Positions 53,546 through 64,000 of a stretch of DNA of 64,000 bases are shown one piece after another (within the stretch, counting starts at the first letter, position 1; every line of letters starts with the position of its first letter). Position numbers and translations under genes: made by a program. This DNA is from Pyropia haitanensis (lineage: Eukaryota > Rhodophyta > Bangiophyceae > Bangiales > Bangiaceae): positions 6,053,485-6,117,484 of the forward strand of contig SDUX01000002.1 of NCBI GenBank assembly GCA_008729055.1, written 5' to 3'. The notes under the pieces are model-generated. The model did no database searches and had not been told where the DNA came from. It worked only from the letters and a program-made list of their open reading frames with translations.

Positions 53546-56222
53546 GTGAGTCGACCGCTGTCGTGGCGGGAGAGAGGGGCAGGCGGGGGTTGGGGGGGGG
53601 GGGGTGGGGCAGGGGGGACGGAGTGGGACGGAGCCGCTGCCGTCGCCGTCCGCCCCTGTGGCGTCGCGCGGCGGCCACCGCCGCCGCCTCCCTTCCCCCC
53701 CCCCCCCGCCCCTGGCTTGGTTTTTTTTTTTTGTCGTTGGTTTGTTTTGTGTCTTCCCCGTGCGCGCCGGCGGGCGCCGTCCCCCCCCCACCCACCCCCC
53801 CTCGCCTCGCCCGCGAGGCGCGGCGGCGGGCGGACCACCCCGCCGGCGACGGGAGTAAAGAGGCCGCCCGGCGGGGGCCGCCACGGCGGTGCCGCCGGGC
53901 GGCCGCGCGCCGTTAACTGACCCGAGACGCTGGGGTGGCGTCGCGCGGCCCGCGACGCGGCCGCCCGCGGCGGCACGCGCGGTCTTCCGCGCAGCGACCG
54001 TGGCGCGTGGCGGAGGGAGGACGTTGGGGTGTGGGGGGGGGGGATACCCGTCTACGGCCCGCTCCGGTGGGTAGGCGCCATGCGGGGGGAGCGCTCCGCC
54101 CCGCCGCCTCCCTAGAGGGCGGGGGGGGGGGGGGGGGGCGTGCGCTCGCTGGTACCATGGTGAGCCGCTGGTCCTGGTTTTCTGGACCGGCTGCTCTGGG
54201 TCCACGGCGGAGTGTGTCGGCGCAGGTCCCATGGCCACCATTGCCAGCTAGCAACAAGGAGGCGCCGACTCGGTAAAGGTCACACGAAAGACGACCTTGA
54301 CCTTGCCCCGTCGGCACTGCGGACCCGTATTCGACGCGCTGTCGCTGTCGTTTCTGTCCAAACGCCGCTCATCGCCAGCTCGGCTGGCCACGACAGCTAG
54401 CTGCACGTCACGCACCGGTAGCGACGCGTGTCGGCCGATCCGGCCGTCGCAGGAGCCGAACCTCTCCCGACTCCCGCCATGCCCGGGAGCCCTGGGTGTG
54501 AGGATCCAATATGCGCGCCCACCGTTAAGCCAGGTCAAGTGCTCATGCAACGACGCACCGCCGCCAGGTTCACATGCCACAGAGAAATATTCACACTGGG
54601 CGCTCCAGTATGGCGACACGGAGCACGTGGGCCTCAACTGGCCCATGGACGACGACGTTCTTCTCACCCTCCACGGCCACATCATCGGAAGCTATCAAGA
54701 CAGAGCAGAAGTCGTCCTCTTGTTGCCCATTGGTGGTCCTACGCCGGCCGCCCCCGTCGACGACGTTGTGCGCAGCGCTTGCACTGGGCTGCGGCGTTCA
54801 CTTTGCCAGCGCCTCACCCGTGGCGCAAGACTCTCAGCTCCCTACCACCCGGCACCATGACCATCTGGGCCTCAAGAGTCCCCACTGCCCCGTAACGGGG
54901 GTGGGCGCGGGAGGGGTTTGGAGGCACGGCACGCACGCACCGTTTTCGCGGCCGGCCCCGGAGGGCCCGCGACAGTCGCGGTGCGACGTGCGGCGCGCGA
55001 CTGGGGGCATCACAGCCACGCCGCGAGTTTGCGTGCGGGGCGCGGCCGGTTCTCGGGGAAGGAGGGGCCGGCCGGGCCATTGGGGTGGTGAGGGGTCCTC
55101 GCGTGCCCCTCCCAGGTGTGGCTCGGCGGGGGGTGGCGGTGGCGCGGTGGCATACAGGCGTACGTTCGTCTGTCCGACAGAAAGCACAGATGTCCCTGAT
55201 GGATTTGTGTATCGTATCACCACATGACGAGGTCGCGTGGCAGAGGCAAGCAGCTTCCACTCACTTCAGGAGTGGATGGCGGGAAAGCACCAATCCTCGC
55301 TCGAGGCGCCAGGTGGGAAAAAACTCCGAATATAGCACGCCGTGGTCGGGCGTGTGCAAGGACCGAGCCAAAGTCAACGAACCGAGACAGCTCACGCGCT
55401 CGCTGCTCAGCGTACTGTACGTACGTAGCCCCGTTGCGCGTGAAGTGACTAAGCGGAGCCTACGATACGCGCAGGGATACAACGATGCGCGTGCATGATC
55501 GATGAAAGATTGCAAGAACACGGCTGCTACACAATTGTCTCGCGGACGCACAGGCCGCCGCAGATGTGGCATGTTCTATTTGTATGATGCGGGATGTATC
55601 CATACACGTCCCGGTCGAAGCGTCGTCTTCCCGCCGAGGGATTGTGCGCTACGGCTCAACTTGTGGGAAATTCGTGCCCGCAGCACAAGGACATGAGACG
55701 TATTGCTCAACAGATTTTGGCTGCCTGGCGACCAACACCTGGCCAACAACAAACAAGGGGGCTACCTTTTCGAACACCAGATTCCCGGATGCACGCACTT
55801 TCTCCCCCCCCCTTCTGGTGCGTCGGAGGTGCCGCGCCCACTCCCGCGCTGGCAGCTCAACCGGCACAAGATTGCCGTCGCCTCGCCTCTCCTTCGTCCT
55901 CTTGCCGCTTCCACGCGCTGCATGCGCCCCGCGCGGCCGCTTGCCCTGTCGTCATCCTCCCGTCTTTGCTCCTCCACTGCTCTTCCCTCGTCGTTGTGGC
56001 ACGCTCTTCACACGCCCTCCTTCCATCGACCCTCGTCTCGCGCCTCCCTCCACTTGGTGACACGCCCTGGGCCACCCCCTCTTGTCCACGGTCCCCCGTC
56101 AACTCCATCTTCTGCTTTGCTTGTGGTTTTCCAGGGCCGCCCTTGTCGCCACTGTCCGCCCCTCTTTCTTTTACCCTCTTGCGGTACCCTCGTTCCCGCT
56201 GTGCTTCCCTCTCCCTCCTACC
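53546..56222. other. Intergenic region before the RPA-interacting protein gene
   Basis: 53546-54130 is GC/G-rich with a T run at 53719-53730 (possible intron or 3' flank of the gene to the left). 54280-54880 and 55180-55760 have ordinary composition; a plus frame at 54530-54770 is coding-like in places (LNWPMDDDVLLTLHGHIIG) but has no known domain. 55840-56222 is strongly pyrimidine-rich; TGTGGTTTTCCAG at about 56121-56133 could be the acceptor of a 5' UTR intron. Confidence 0.4.
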
Positions 56223-57445
56223 ATGCATTCCCCCTCACCGCCCCCCCCCCGGTCGGCCGCCGCCCGCGCGGCAGCCCGATTGGCGGCTTCGGCGCGCACC
56301 GCCCCCCCTCCCCCATGGCGCTCCGCGTTTGTGGCCCGCTGCCTGTCACGCGTCAAGGCCAACCGGGCTGCGGCGGTTGACGCTCGCCGGCGGATGGGGG
56401 GGGCGGGGGGCGGGGTGGAAGGGGCTGCCGTGGTGGCTGCCCTCGCCGCTGCTGCGGAAGACGGGGACGACCGTCTCGCCCTGCCTCCGGTTGTGTCGAT
56501 GGTGCCCCCAACGGTATGGTCGCCCCCGTCGTCGCCCATCTGCTCGCCTGCCAAGAGAGTGCCCCCACGGCGGGGGGACGTGCCGGTGGCCATGCCGTTT
56601 GGGTGCGCGCCGGGGCGGGGGGGGGACACCAGGTGGGCAGCCACCGCGGCCAGTGCCGACCGCGGCTGCTCACTGCCGCCACAGTTGCCGCGACCAGTCG
56701 CGGCCCCTGTGGCAGCCGCGGGTGCTGTGTCTACGTTTGGAGACGTGCCGCCCAGCGGCGCCCGCGTGGCCACCGCCACCCCGCACGCTGCCGGGGTGCG
56801 AGAACAGGTGGTGGCGGCTGCCGCTTCGGAAGGGTGGGTGGAGTTGGCTGGTGAGGAGCTGGAGGGGGTGCTGGCTGAGGTGGAGGCCGCCCTGGCCGAT
56901 GAGGCGGCCGCTGAGGAGGCTGCCCGCGTGGACGCCTACTTGTCTGGTGTTGGTGAAGGGGGAGGGAGGGCTCCTGCCATCGTCGCCGCCGCCACAGGCA
57001 CGATGGATGGGGTGCAAACTACGGGCACTGCCGCCTCTTCTTCTATCACCGCCGCTGCCGCTTCCGACGCCGCCATTGCAGACAATGGCTCCGATACGGA
57101 CCTGGACGAACTCATTGCGTGGCAATCGCGGATGACCCTGGGGGACGTCGACGACGACGCATTGTGCCCCGTGCTGTGTCCCGTATGTGAAGTGAGTGTG
57201 CTGGCGCCGTGGTCCGTCGGCAGGGGCGTCTCTTGCGCGGCTGGGTGTGGCGTGCATGCGCCCATTGGGGATTGGGGGGGCGACGCGGGGGTTCTAGCGG
57301 CTGCAAGATCCCGTCTAGCTGACGTTCTCGCCGCCCATGCCGACAGCGGCTGTGGGGAGCGGTTGATGGGGGTGTCGTGTGGGCAGGGGGGGGGGGGGTG
57401 CTCCTTGGCTGTGGCGTCTGTGGTGTGTGGGAGCGAGTGTTGTAG
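56223..57445 (+). CDS. RPA-interacting protein homologue, one-base break in a G13 run
   Basis: ATG 56223 (MHSPSPPPP) follows a CT-rich leader. Domains follow the Rpain/RIP order: an N-terminal basic helix (WRSAFVARCLSRVKANRAAA), a long acidic middle with helix EGVLAEVEAALADEAAAEEAARVDAYL, and a C-terminal zinc-binding region starting at about residue 312 (LCPVCEVSVLAPWSV, then CAAGCGVHAP, a RLADVLAAHADSGC helix, and GVSC). The frame of 56223 has no stop until 57828, but after the 13-G run at 57386-57398 the next frame gives LLGCGVCGVWERVL and a TAG at 57443-57445. That matches the usual short Cys-x2-Cys ending of the family. I therefore place the end at 57445 (about 407 residues) and treat the run as one base off. 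In animals the protein imports RPA into the nucleus. Confidence 0.7.
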
Positions 57446-57592
57446 AGGGGGGGCTGGGGGGGGGGTGGGGTACTGGGGCTTGAGGGGGACGGTTGCGCGT
57501 CGACAAGGGCGTCTCGGTCGGGCCTTTCTTCCTTGCTGTGGAGTGGGACGGGCGCATCCGGCGGGCGCGGCGCAGGCGGCGCGGGGACCAGC

Positions 57593-57811
57593 ATGGCCGG
57601 GACGTCGACGCCTTCAGCGGGCGGCGCCACCACCTCCGGCGCCGACGGCCGCCGCCGCGCGCCCGCCGCGGTGGCGGCGGCCGAGCAGCTCGCCGCGGCG
57701 GTGCGCCGCGACGACCCCGGCCGGTTCTCCGCCGCCGAGGCGGCGGCGGTGCCCTACCTCCTTCGCGCCAAGGCGCGGCTGTTCGAGGCGGTCCGATCAC
57801 GCTTGCTGTGA
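57593..57811 (+). CDS. Small hypothetical protein, 72 residues
   Basis: ATG 57593 (MAGTSTPSAGGATTSGADG) to TGA at 57809-57811. The composition is varied and ends in a charged amphipathic helix: AAEQLAAAVRRDDPGRF, then AVPYLLRAKARLFEAVRSRLL. The competing frame of the upstream gene is only Arg/Pro-rich here, which supports this frame. It starts about 150 bp after the upstream gene's likely stop. It could be a free small protein or the last exon of another gene. Confidence 0.45.
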   Translation: MAGTSTPSAGGATTSGADGRRRAPAAVAAAEQLAAAVRRDDPGRFSAAEAAAVPYLLRAKARLFEAVRSRLL

Positions 57812-58970
57812 TCAACCCCCGAGTGTGTGACCACCACACGGGGTCTGCGAGTGGCTGATTGCGAACGGGGTTGTTTGAAGGGCCAGTACCGCTTCACCAC
57901 CGGGGCGCCCCGGCCGCCGGTCGCACACGCGGCGGAGGGCGTACGGCGGGGCACGGCGGTGGTAACGGAAGGGATTGACAGATATGGAGGGGGCGGGTGG
58001 TGCTGCGGACGACGCGAATGGGAGGATGCTCGACGCACGGAGCGGCAAGCTCATGGAAGTATATGTATGGTGCTGGCTCTGGGAGGCGACAGGAGGGTGG
58101 GGTGGGACGACAGTGAGGGGTGGTTGGCTCCTCATATGGCACCTGATATGGCCTGTTCGCCGGGCGGACTGTACATATGCCTACGCCCGGTGGGGGCAGT
58201 CCGACAAGTTCAGTCTGGTTGCGCGCGCGCGCGCTCGACATCAATCCCGCGACCTTCAGACTGGGCCCCGTGCGGGGCGAGTCGGGATTTGGGCCCGCCG
58301 GCGACGCGCCAACCCCACGCGGCCACGTCATCGGCCGCGATCACCGCGTCCGTGGGCGTGCCGCGGCCTCCCCGCAGGTGGCAGGGACAGGCCGACCGCG
58401 GAGACCGCCACTGCGTGTGCGGTGGCGTGCGTGCATCGCGGGCGGCCCAGCCCGAGCACCAACCGGCGGCACCGGATTGGCCGACGCCCCGCCGCTGCGC
58501 CCGACGAGGGACACGCGCGGCTGCGCTCCGCCCGCCGCCGTGCCAGCACAACAGAGCTCGACGCGTGCGCTGTGACATCCACCTCCGCCTCTGTGCTACA
58601 GCGCCTGCCACACAGACCCCGGTGCTCTCGCCAACGGCGCCCCAGCGGCCGAGACGGTCACCACAGCGGCGGTTGGCGTGGCCGCTACCGCGGTGGTGCT
58701 GGCGTCTACGTCGCCTCCGCCGCCCCCATACTCTGCCCCGAGCGCGCGCCCGGCGACAATCTCCTTGGGTGCACCTAGCTACACCGGCAGCGGCATACAA
58801 AGGGCGGTTGAAGGCGGCGGACGGGGGTGGGAGGGCGGCTTTTTCCTCCGCCATCCCCCGCACGCGCCACCCGAGTTGTCGCCCCCCCTCCCCCCCCCCC
58901 TCGCCTCAATCCCAGCCAAGGCTGCCTGGGACTCTTGTCCCCGGCTACCGTCGTCGCCGGCCGTGCCGCC
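57812..58970. other. Intergenic DNA before the acyl-CoA synthetase gene
   Basis: 57812-58210 has ordinary composition with several catatgg/atatggc words; 58210-58970 is GC-rich. No gene supported. CT/C-rich sequence precedes ATG 58971. Confidence 0.4.
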
Positions 58971-60857
58971 ATGGGGGATCCCCCGGCCTCGACAGCCGTC
59001 CACGGGGCGGCGGCGGCTGCGGCGGCGGCGGCGGCGTCGCCGCCCAGTCGGACACCCGGCGGTGGCCCCCCCCCCCCGACCGGACGATCCCCGCCCCCGG
59101 TGCGCCCTCCCCCGCCTCTACCGACCGTCCCTCGACGGGCAGCCGCCCCTCGACGGGCAGCCGCCCTTCGACGGGCAGCCGCCCCTCGACCGGCAGCCGT
59201 GGCTCGACCGATTCGGTCGCGGCAACGGTGGCCACATCGTCTGGCGGCGGCACGCTGTGGTCGAGCCCGTCCGCGTCGTCGCCGTGGTTTTTCCCCACCG
59301 CGGGCAGCGACGGTGAGGACGGCGGCCACGGCGGGCCGGCAGAGGGGCACACCACCCCGGCCGCGACCGGCGCCAAGGGGATGGACCCGCCCGGCGATGC
59401 GGGCGGGGGTGGCGGCGCGGCGGCTGGCAGCGCCCCGCCCGCTGCCGACGCAGAAGGGTGGTGGAAGAGCCTGTCGCCGGCGGAGCGCGCCCGGGGGGGG
59501 CGCCTGTCGGGAGGAGAAGAGCTCGTGCTGCCCGGCGGCGACAGCGGCAATGGGGGGGACGGCGCGACCGCGGCCGACGACGGCGACGGCGGCGGCGGCG
59601 GCGGCGGCGGCCGGCCGCCTCTGTGGGAGCGCCTGCGGCGGCGGCGGCGGCGGCAGCGGCCGGCGGCGCCGCCCGATGACGACAGCGACGCGCCCCCCGC
59701 GCGGGTGACACGTCGCAGACGGGCGGCTCCCCCCCGCCCCGCGCCGACGCGGGCGCCGGCGGCGCGCCGGCGGCGACCACCATCCCCCGGGCCATCCTCG
59801 CCGTCGCCGCCGCGCACGCCGACGAGGTCGCCTTTATGCTGCCCGACGGCGCCGCCCTCTCCTTCCGCGCCTACGTCAAGCGCATCCGCGGGGTGGCGGC
59901 GGGCCTGGTCGGCCTCGGCGTCGCGCCTGGCCAGGCGGTGGGCGTCCTCGGCGGCAACAGCGTCGAGTGGCGGGTGGCGCACCTGGCCGCCACCTTTGCC
60001 GCCGCCGTCGCGGTCGGCGTGCACCCGGCGGCGCCCGCCGACGCGATCGTGTCGGCGCTGACCGACACGGCCGCGGTGGTGCTGTTTGTCGACGCGGCGC
60101 GGGTGGGGGCGGTCGCCGCGCTCGCGCCGCGGCTGCCGCTCGTCCACACGGTCGTCGTGTGGGGCTGCCGCGTCGCGCCGCCCGACCCGTGGCTCCTCCA
60201 CTGGGACGGGCTGCTGCGGCGCGGGGTGGACGCGGCGGTGTATGGCGGCGCGGGGCGGGGGGGGCGGCCCCGGACGGCCGCCGCCGAGGTCGCCGCCCGC
60301 CTGGACGCCGCCACCGCCGACGCGCCCGCGGCGGTGGTCTTTACGTCGGGCACCGGCGCGCCGTCGCGGGGGGTGGTGCTGTCGCACGCCAACGTGGTGG
60401 CGGTGCTCGCCGGGTTTGGCAGCCGCCTGGGGGGGGGGGCACCAACCGCCGCGGCGAGCGCATCGGCGTATCCTTCCTGCCGCTCGGCCACGTGCTGCCG
60501 CTGATGGTGGACGTGTACGGCGCGGCGCTGCTCGCCAACACCCTCTACCTCATCGACCCCGCCGCGGGCGATGAGGCGAGCGGGGGGGAGGGGGGGGGGG
60601 GGACGCCGACCACCGAGCGGGCGCGGGCGCCCCGCCGACAGCCACCATCTGTGGCCTCCTCCGGCGTGTGGAGCCAACGTACCTCGTCGCGCCGCCTGCA
60701 GTGCTCGAGGAGATGCACGACGCGGTGGTCGGGTGGGTGGAAGCCGACGGGCCGGGCCTCCCCACCGCCATTGTCGCGGCCGCCGTTGCGGCGGGCGCCC
60801 GCGCGTCCGCCGCCGACGCGGCACGCGCCAGTGGCAGCCGCAGCGGCAGCAGCAGCG

Positions 60858-60903
<46 letters not shown>

Positions 60904-62211
60904 CACGTCCCCCCCCAGGCGCCCCCCCCGCCGGTGGTGGGGCTCCCTCGGCTTGTCCCTCGCCAACCGGCTGCTGCTGTCCAAGGTGCGCGGCGGCCTC
61001 GGCCTCGACGCGTGCGCCGCGCTGCTCGTGTCGGCCGCGCCGCTGCGGCCCGACACGGCCGCCTTCTTCACGAGCCTCCACCTGCCGCCGCTCAACGTGT
61101 ACGGCCTGTCCGAGACGGCTGGCCCCGTCGCGGGCGAGACGCCCGACGACTTTTCGCTGTCGCCCGCCGCGGCGGGCCGGTCGCTGCCGGGAACGGAGGT
61201 GGCCATCCGGGGGGGGGGGGGGTGGGGGGTGGGCGAGGTCCTCGTCCGGGGGCGGGGGGTGGCGCTCGGCTACGCCTCGGGGCCGCTGCCGCCGGCCGTC
61301 GCCCCAGGGGGGCGGGGCGGCCGGGGGGGGGCGGGGGGGGGGGAGGGGGGGGGGGGGACGCCCCCAGGGAAGCGTGGCCCGCGGCGGGGGGCGGGCCTCG
61401 CTGGGGCGCAGCCGCCGACAGCGAGTGGGGCGTGCCGTGGCCGCCCGGGGCGCCGCCGCCGCCGTCGGCGGGGGTGGGCGACTCGCCGACCGCGACGCTG
61501 CCGACCGCCCAGTCGTCGGTGCGGTCGGTGCTGGCGCGGCTGGTCGTTGCCGGCGAGGCGGACAGCAACGGCAGCGGCGACAGCGCCCCCCCCCCCCCCG
61601 CACCCCCGCCACCCCCGCAGTCGGCCGCCGCGTTTGCCATCACCCCGCTGCCGCTCACGCCCGACGGCTACTTCCCGACCGGCGACCTCGGCGCGGTCGC
61701 CCCCGACGGCGCGCTGCACATCCACGACCGCCTGACGGCGGTGCTCGTCCTCGCGTCGGGCGCCAAGGTGCCCCCCGCGCCCGTCGAGACCGCCCTCCGC
61801 GCCGCCCTCCCCGCCGTCGAGCACGCGCTGCTCGTTGCCGACGGCGGCCGCACCCGCCTCGGCGTGCTCTTTGCGCTCAAGGCGCGGCCCGACGGGCCGG
61901 GCCGGCCGCCCCGCCTCGACGGGCCCGCCGCGGCCGTGTCGGGGCGGTCCGACACGCCCGCCGCGGCCGCCGCGGGCGACGGGCTGTGGGCGGCCTACCT
62001 CGACGCGGGCGTCGCGGCCGTCCACGCGGGGCGGTCGCTGCCGCCGGGCGCCCGCATCGCCGCGTGGGCGGTAGCGACGGACGGCTTTGCGGCGAGCCGC
62101 TCGGAGCTGACGCCGACGCGCAAGGTGCGGCGGGCGGTGACCGCCGCGCACTACGCGGGGGTGATTGCGCGCATGTTTGCCGACGCCCAGGGGGGGGTGA
62201 CGTCATTGTGA
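58971..62211 (+). CDS. Bubblegum-type long-chain acyl-CoA synthetase, frame interrupted
   Basis: ATG 58971 (MGDPPASTAVHG) opens a low-complexity N-terminal region with an 18-bp minisatellite. The AMP-binding enzyme starts near 59800: VAFMLPDGAALSFRAYVKRI, then VGVLGGNSVEWRVAHLA, the nucleotide-binding loop VFTSGTGAPSRGVVLSHANV (about 60340-60400), FLPLGHVLPLMVDVYG, LNVYGLSETAGP (about 61096) and PTGDLGAVAPDGALHIHDR (about 61677). The C-terminal domain includes SGAKVPPAPVETALRAAL, matching ACSBG-type synthetases rather than plastid LACS9. The enzyme activates fatty acids to acyl-CoA using ATP. Five readings are joined at C or G tracts: about 59068, 59720, 60430-60440, 60583-60602 and 61300-61360. 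The final frame runs to TGA 62209-62211. All key motifs are present, so the breaks are probably sequence errors or recent slippage. Confidence 0.72.
59129..59213 (+). repeat. 18-bp coding minisatellite
   Basis: About 4.5 copies of c(c/t)cgacgggcagccgcc, each coding Arg-Pro-Ser-Thr-Gly-Ser in the acyl-CoA synthetase N-terminal region; a multiple of three, so length changes keep frame. Confidence 0.85.
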
Positions 62212-62570
62212 GGAGGGCGGGGGGGGGGCAAGAGGAGGGGGAGCGGGAGGGTGGGGGGGGGGGCAGGGGGGGAAGGCCCGTCTTGCAGGGGCCGAAGCGC
62301 CCGTTAGTGTCGAGTCGTGGCCAGCGGGCACCCGTGGTCCCGCGGCCGTCGCCGACCGGTTCAACGCCGAGAGGTTGGATGGCCTACCCAGACGGGTCCG
62401 ACGCAGAGGAGCGCACAGACCAGACGGGTGCGGAGAACGAAGAGACGGCGCGGCAGGCCCTCCCGCCACTTGACAAGCATCAACAGCAACACCCGCTCCA
62501 CCCCCCCCCCCCACACCCACCTCTCCCACCCACCAACAGCCCGCCCCCCCCCCACCCCAATTGCCCCCCC
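62212..62570. other. Convergent 3' flanks
   Basis: Spacer between the convergent synthetase and bystin genes with G runs at the left edge and C runs at the right edge. No gene. Confidence 0.5.
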
Positions 62571-64000
62571 TCACTCCATGACCACGTCGGCCATCTCCAT
62601 GGCAATCACCGCCGCGTCTGGGTCGACCAACTCCCCCCGGCTGCGCGAGGAGAAGAGCTCCCGCCGCACCTCGGGCGTGATGGCCGCGTGCGGGTGCGCG
62701 CGCAGCAGCCGCTTGAGCGCCCCCTTTTGCTCCGCCGTAATCACCGCCTTGTACCGCCGCGCGAGCGTCAGCAGCGCCTGGTGCCACAGCACCGGCAGCG
62801 CCCGGGTGTCGGTGGTGGCGCGGCAAAAGTGGGCGACGACCTCGTCGACCACTCGGTACGGCAGGCTGTACTTTTTGTCAAGCAGCACGCGGATAAAGAT
62901 GGACGCAACGCCCGAGTAGGGCCGCCCCGCAATGTGCACCAGCGCGGCGGCGGCGTGGAGCATCGGCAGGGACACCCGCGCGAGCACAGACGCAACGATG
63001 GTGGCCTCGCGGAGGGTGGTGGTGGCGGCGTCGTCCACCATTGGGAAGAGGACGCCCTTGTTAAACGCCTCGGGCTTGTACACCGCCTTTTTCAGTGCCT
63101 GGTACAGATGAAAGTTGAGCCGCTTGTTCGCGGCAATGTCCTCCAGCACATGCGGCAGGAGGACGTTGCGGAGGAACCGCTCCGCGCCGCGCGGCTTGAG
63201 CGCCGACACAAACAGGCGCGTCGCAACAAACACCGCCGCGGGGGACCACCCGTCGGGGCGGGTCAGCAGCACCACCCGCTCCCAGTCCTTGAGCGTTGGG
63301 ATAATACTAAGCGCCTTGGGCACCTTGCCGCTCTTGTAGCGCGCAAGCACCTCCCCGACCGCCCGGTAGACGGTGACGATCTTGGCGTCGGCCTCGCGGC
63401 GTGCCGCGGCCGCCGCGGCGGCCGCCTCGTCCACCTCGCCCGCAGCGGTCGCGGCGGCGGCGGCGGCCGCCGCCGCGCGCGCGTCGGCCGCCTCCTTTTC
63501 CCGGATCTTTTCGAGGATGAGGTCCGCCAGGTTGCGCCTCGGCGCCGCCGCAGGGCCCGCAAACAGCGCCAGCGCCGCCTCGTCCTCGGCCGTAATCGCG
63601 TCCGGGTCAAGGTACGCGTACCCGTCGTCGGCGCCGGCGCCGCCAGCAGCGGCCGCGTCGGCGTCGGCGGTGGTGGCAGCGGCGGCGGCGGCGGCGGCGA
63701 CAGGCGCACCCGCCGCCTCGACCAGCCACCGACCCCCGTCCCCCCCGTCGTCGCCGTCGCTGTCCGTGTCGCCGTCGCTGTCGGCAGACCCGCCCCCCGC
63801 CGCGTCGCTGCCGTCGCCGTCGCCGTCGGCGGCGGCGCCCCCCCCGAGCGTCGGCCACGCCCGCCGCTGCGCCGACGCGGCCGCCCGCCGGCGGGCGCGG
63901 CGCGCCGCCGCCGCCGCCGCCTCCTCCGTCCGGTCCTCGTCCCGCTGCTCCCGGGCGGCGCGCAGGATCTTTTCCGTCATGCCCGCGTCCAGCACCCCCG
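62571..64000 (-). CDS. Bystin (Enp1), 5' end outside the window
   Basis: The frame is open from the right edge to TCA (stop) at 62571, about 476 residues, and no convincing start lies inside. VLDAGMTEKILRAAREQRDED fits the conserved segment after the variable N-terminus. An Asp/Gly-rich acidic stretch and Ala-rich helices follow. The bystin domain begins around 63540: NLADLILEKIREKE, then YRAVGEVLARYKSGKVPKAL, IIPTLKDWERVVLLTRPDGW, SALKPRGAERFLRNVLLPHV, LNFHLYQALKKAVYKPEAFN and FIRVLLDKKYSLPYRVVDEV. Bystin/Enp1 is a nucleolar and cytoplasmic factor needed for 18S rRNA processing and 40S export. No frame break is present, in contrast to its convergent neighbour. Only the N-terminal ~60-100 residues should be missing. 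Confidence 0.92.
   Translation of the reverse strand, partial: GVLDAGMTEKILRAAREQRDEDRTEEAAAAAARRARRRAAASAQRRAWPTLGGGAAADGDGDGSDAAGGGSADSDGDTDSDGDDGGDGGRWLVEAAGAPVAAAAAAAATTADADAAAAGGAGADDGYAYLDPDAITAEDEAALALFAGPAAAPRRNLADLILEKIREKEAADARAAAAAAAAATAAGEVDEAAAAAAAARREADAKIVTVYRAVGEVLARYKSGKVPKALSIIPTLKDWERVVLLTRPDGWSPAAVFVATRLFVSALKPRGAERFLRNVLLPHVLEDIAANKRLNFHLYQALKKAVYKPEAFNKGVLFPMVDDAATTTLREATIVASVLARVSLPMLHAAAALVHIAGRPYSGVASIFIRVLLDKKYSLPYRVVDEVVAHFCRATTDTRALPVLWHQALLTLARRYKAVITAEQKGALKRLLRAHPHAAITPEVRRELFSSRSRGELVDPDAAVIAMEMADVVME

Noticed and set aside
54297..54860. Plus-strand gene with LNWPMDDDVLLTLHGHIIG segment
   Set aside because: Only a short part is coding-like, no domain recognised, and a competing minus-strand frame is equally long.
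57446..57830. Arg/Pro-rich C-terminal extension of the RPA-interacting protein
   Set aside because: Family proteins end with a Cys-x2-Cys segment that is found one frame over with a nearby stop; the extension overlaps a better small ORF.

Overview
The window is nuclear DNA of a GC-rich red alga, most likely a bangiophyte of the Porphyra/Pyropia type. The main evidence is an intact gene at 45601-46563 for the plastid-targeted phycoerythrin gamma subunit, a phycobilisome protein found in red algae. The same DNA carries spliced eukaryotic genes (ribosomal protein uL6, a MAGE/NSE3 protein, a RABL3-like GTPase), a bystin gene and a Ty3/Gypsy chromovirus. Short exons, very high GC at third codon positions, and long poly(G)/poly(C) and GGC/GCC arrays between and inside genes run through the window.

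Layout. 1-6292: a broken C2H2 zinc-finger ORF followed by a chromodomain-bearing LTR retrotransposon (gag, protease, RT-RNase H-integrase-chromodomain, polypurine tract, one LTR). 6293-11030: an AT-richer island with a perfect hairpin, then GGC/CCG low-complexity DNA. 11031-12185 (-): four-CBS-domain protein. 12186-14924: family of dispersed repeats and a weak hypothetical gene. 16955-18244 (+): NSE3/MAGE. 18602-19867 (-): secreted triple-CHRD protein. 23764-27126 (-): PPR-like gene read in several frames. 28333-28983 (+): small membrane protein. 33540-36168 (+): WD40 gene, also frame-broken. 36510-38588 (-): PH-domain AGC kinase. 40606-41873 (+): RABL3-like GTPase. 42403-43310 (-): ribosomal protein uL6. 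44291-44845 (+): four-TM protein. 45601-46563 (-): phycoerythrin gamma. 50782-53545 (+): Gly/Pro/Ala-rich coiled-coil gene. 56223-57445 (+): RPA-interacting protein. 58971-62211 (+): bubblegum-type acyl-CoA synthetase. 62571-64000 (-): bystin, 5' end beyond the window.

The genes form no operon or single pathway. They are independent housekeeping, signalling and photosynthetic units on both strands. Two patterns link them. First, all three introns resolved here lie just after a very short first exon (75, 26 and 46 nt). Second, four otherwise recognisable genes (PPR-like, WD40, RPA-interacting protein, acyl-CoA synthetase) change reading frame at or near long G or C homopolymers. This means either sequencing/assembly length errors or real homopolymer instability, and conceptual translations across those tracts should not be trusted. 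No tRNA, rRNA or CRISPR array was found. I did not find one self-contained new system. The most unusual items are the chromovirus coding strategy and leader structure, the PH-AGC kinase with an expanded activation segment, and the homopolymer-linked frame changes.
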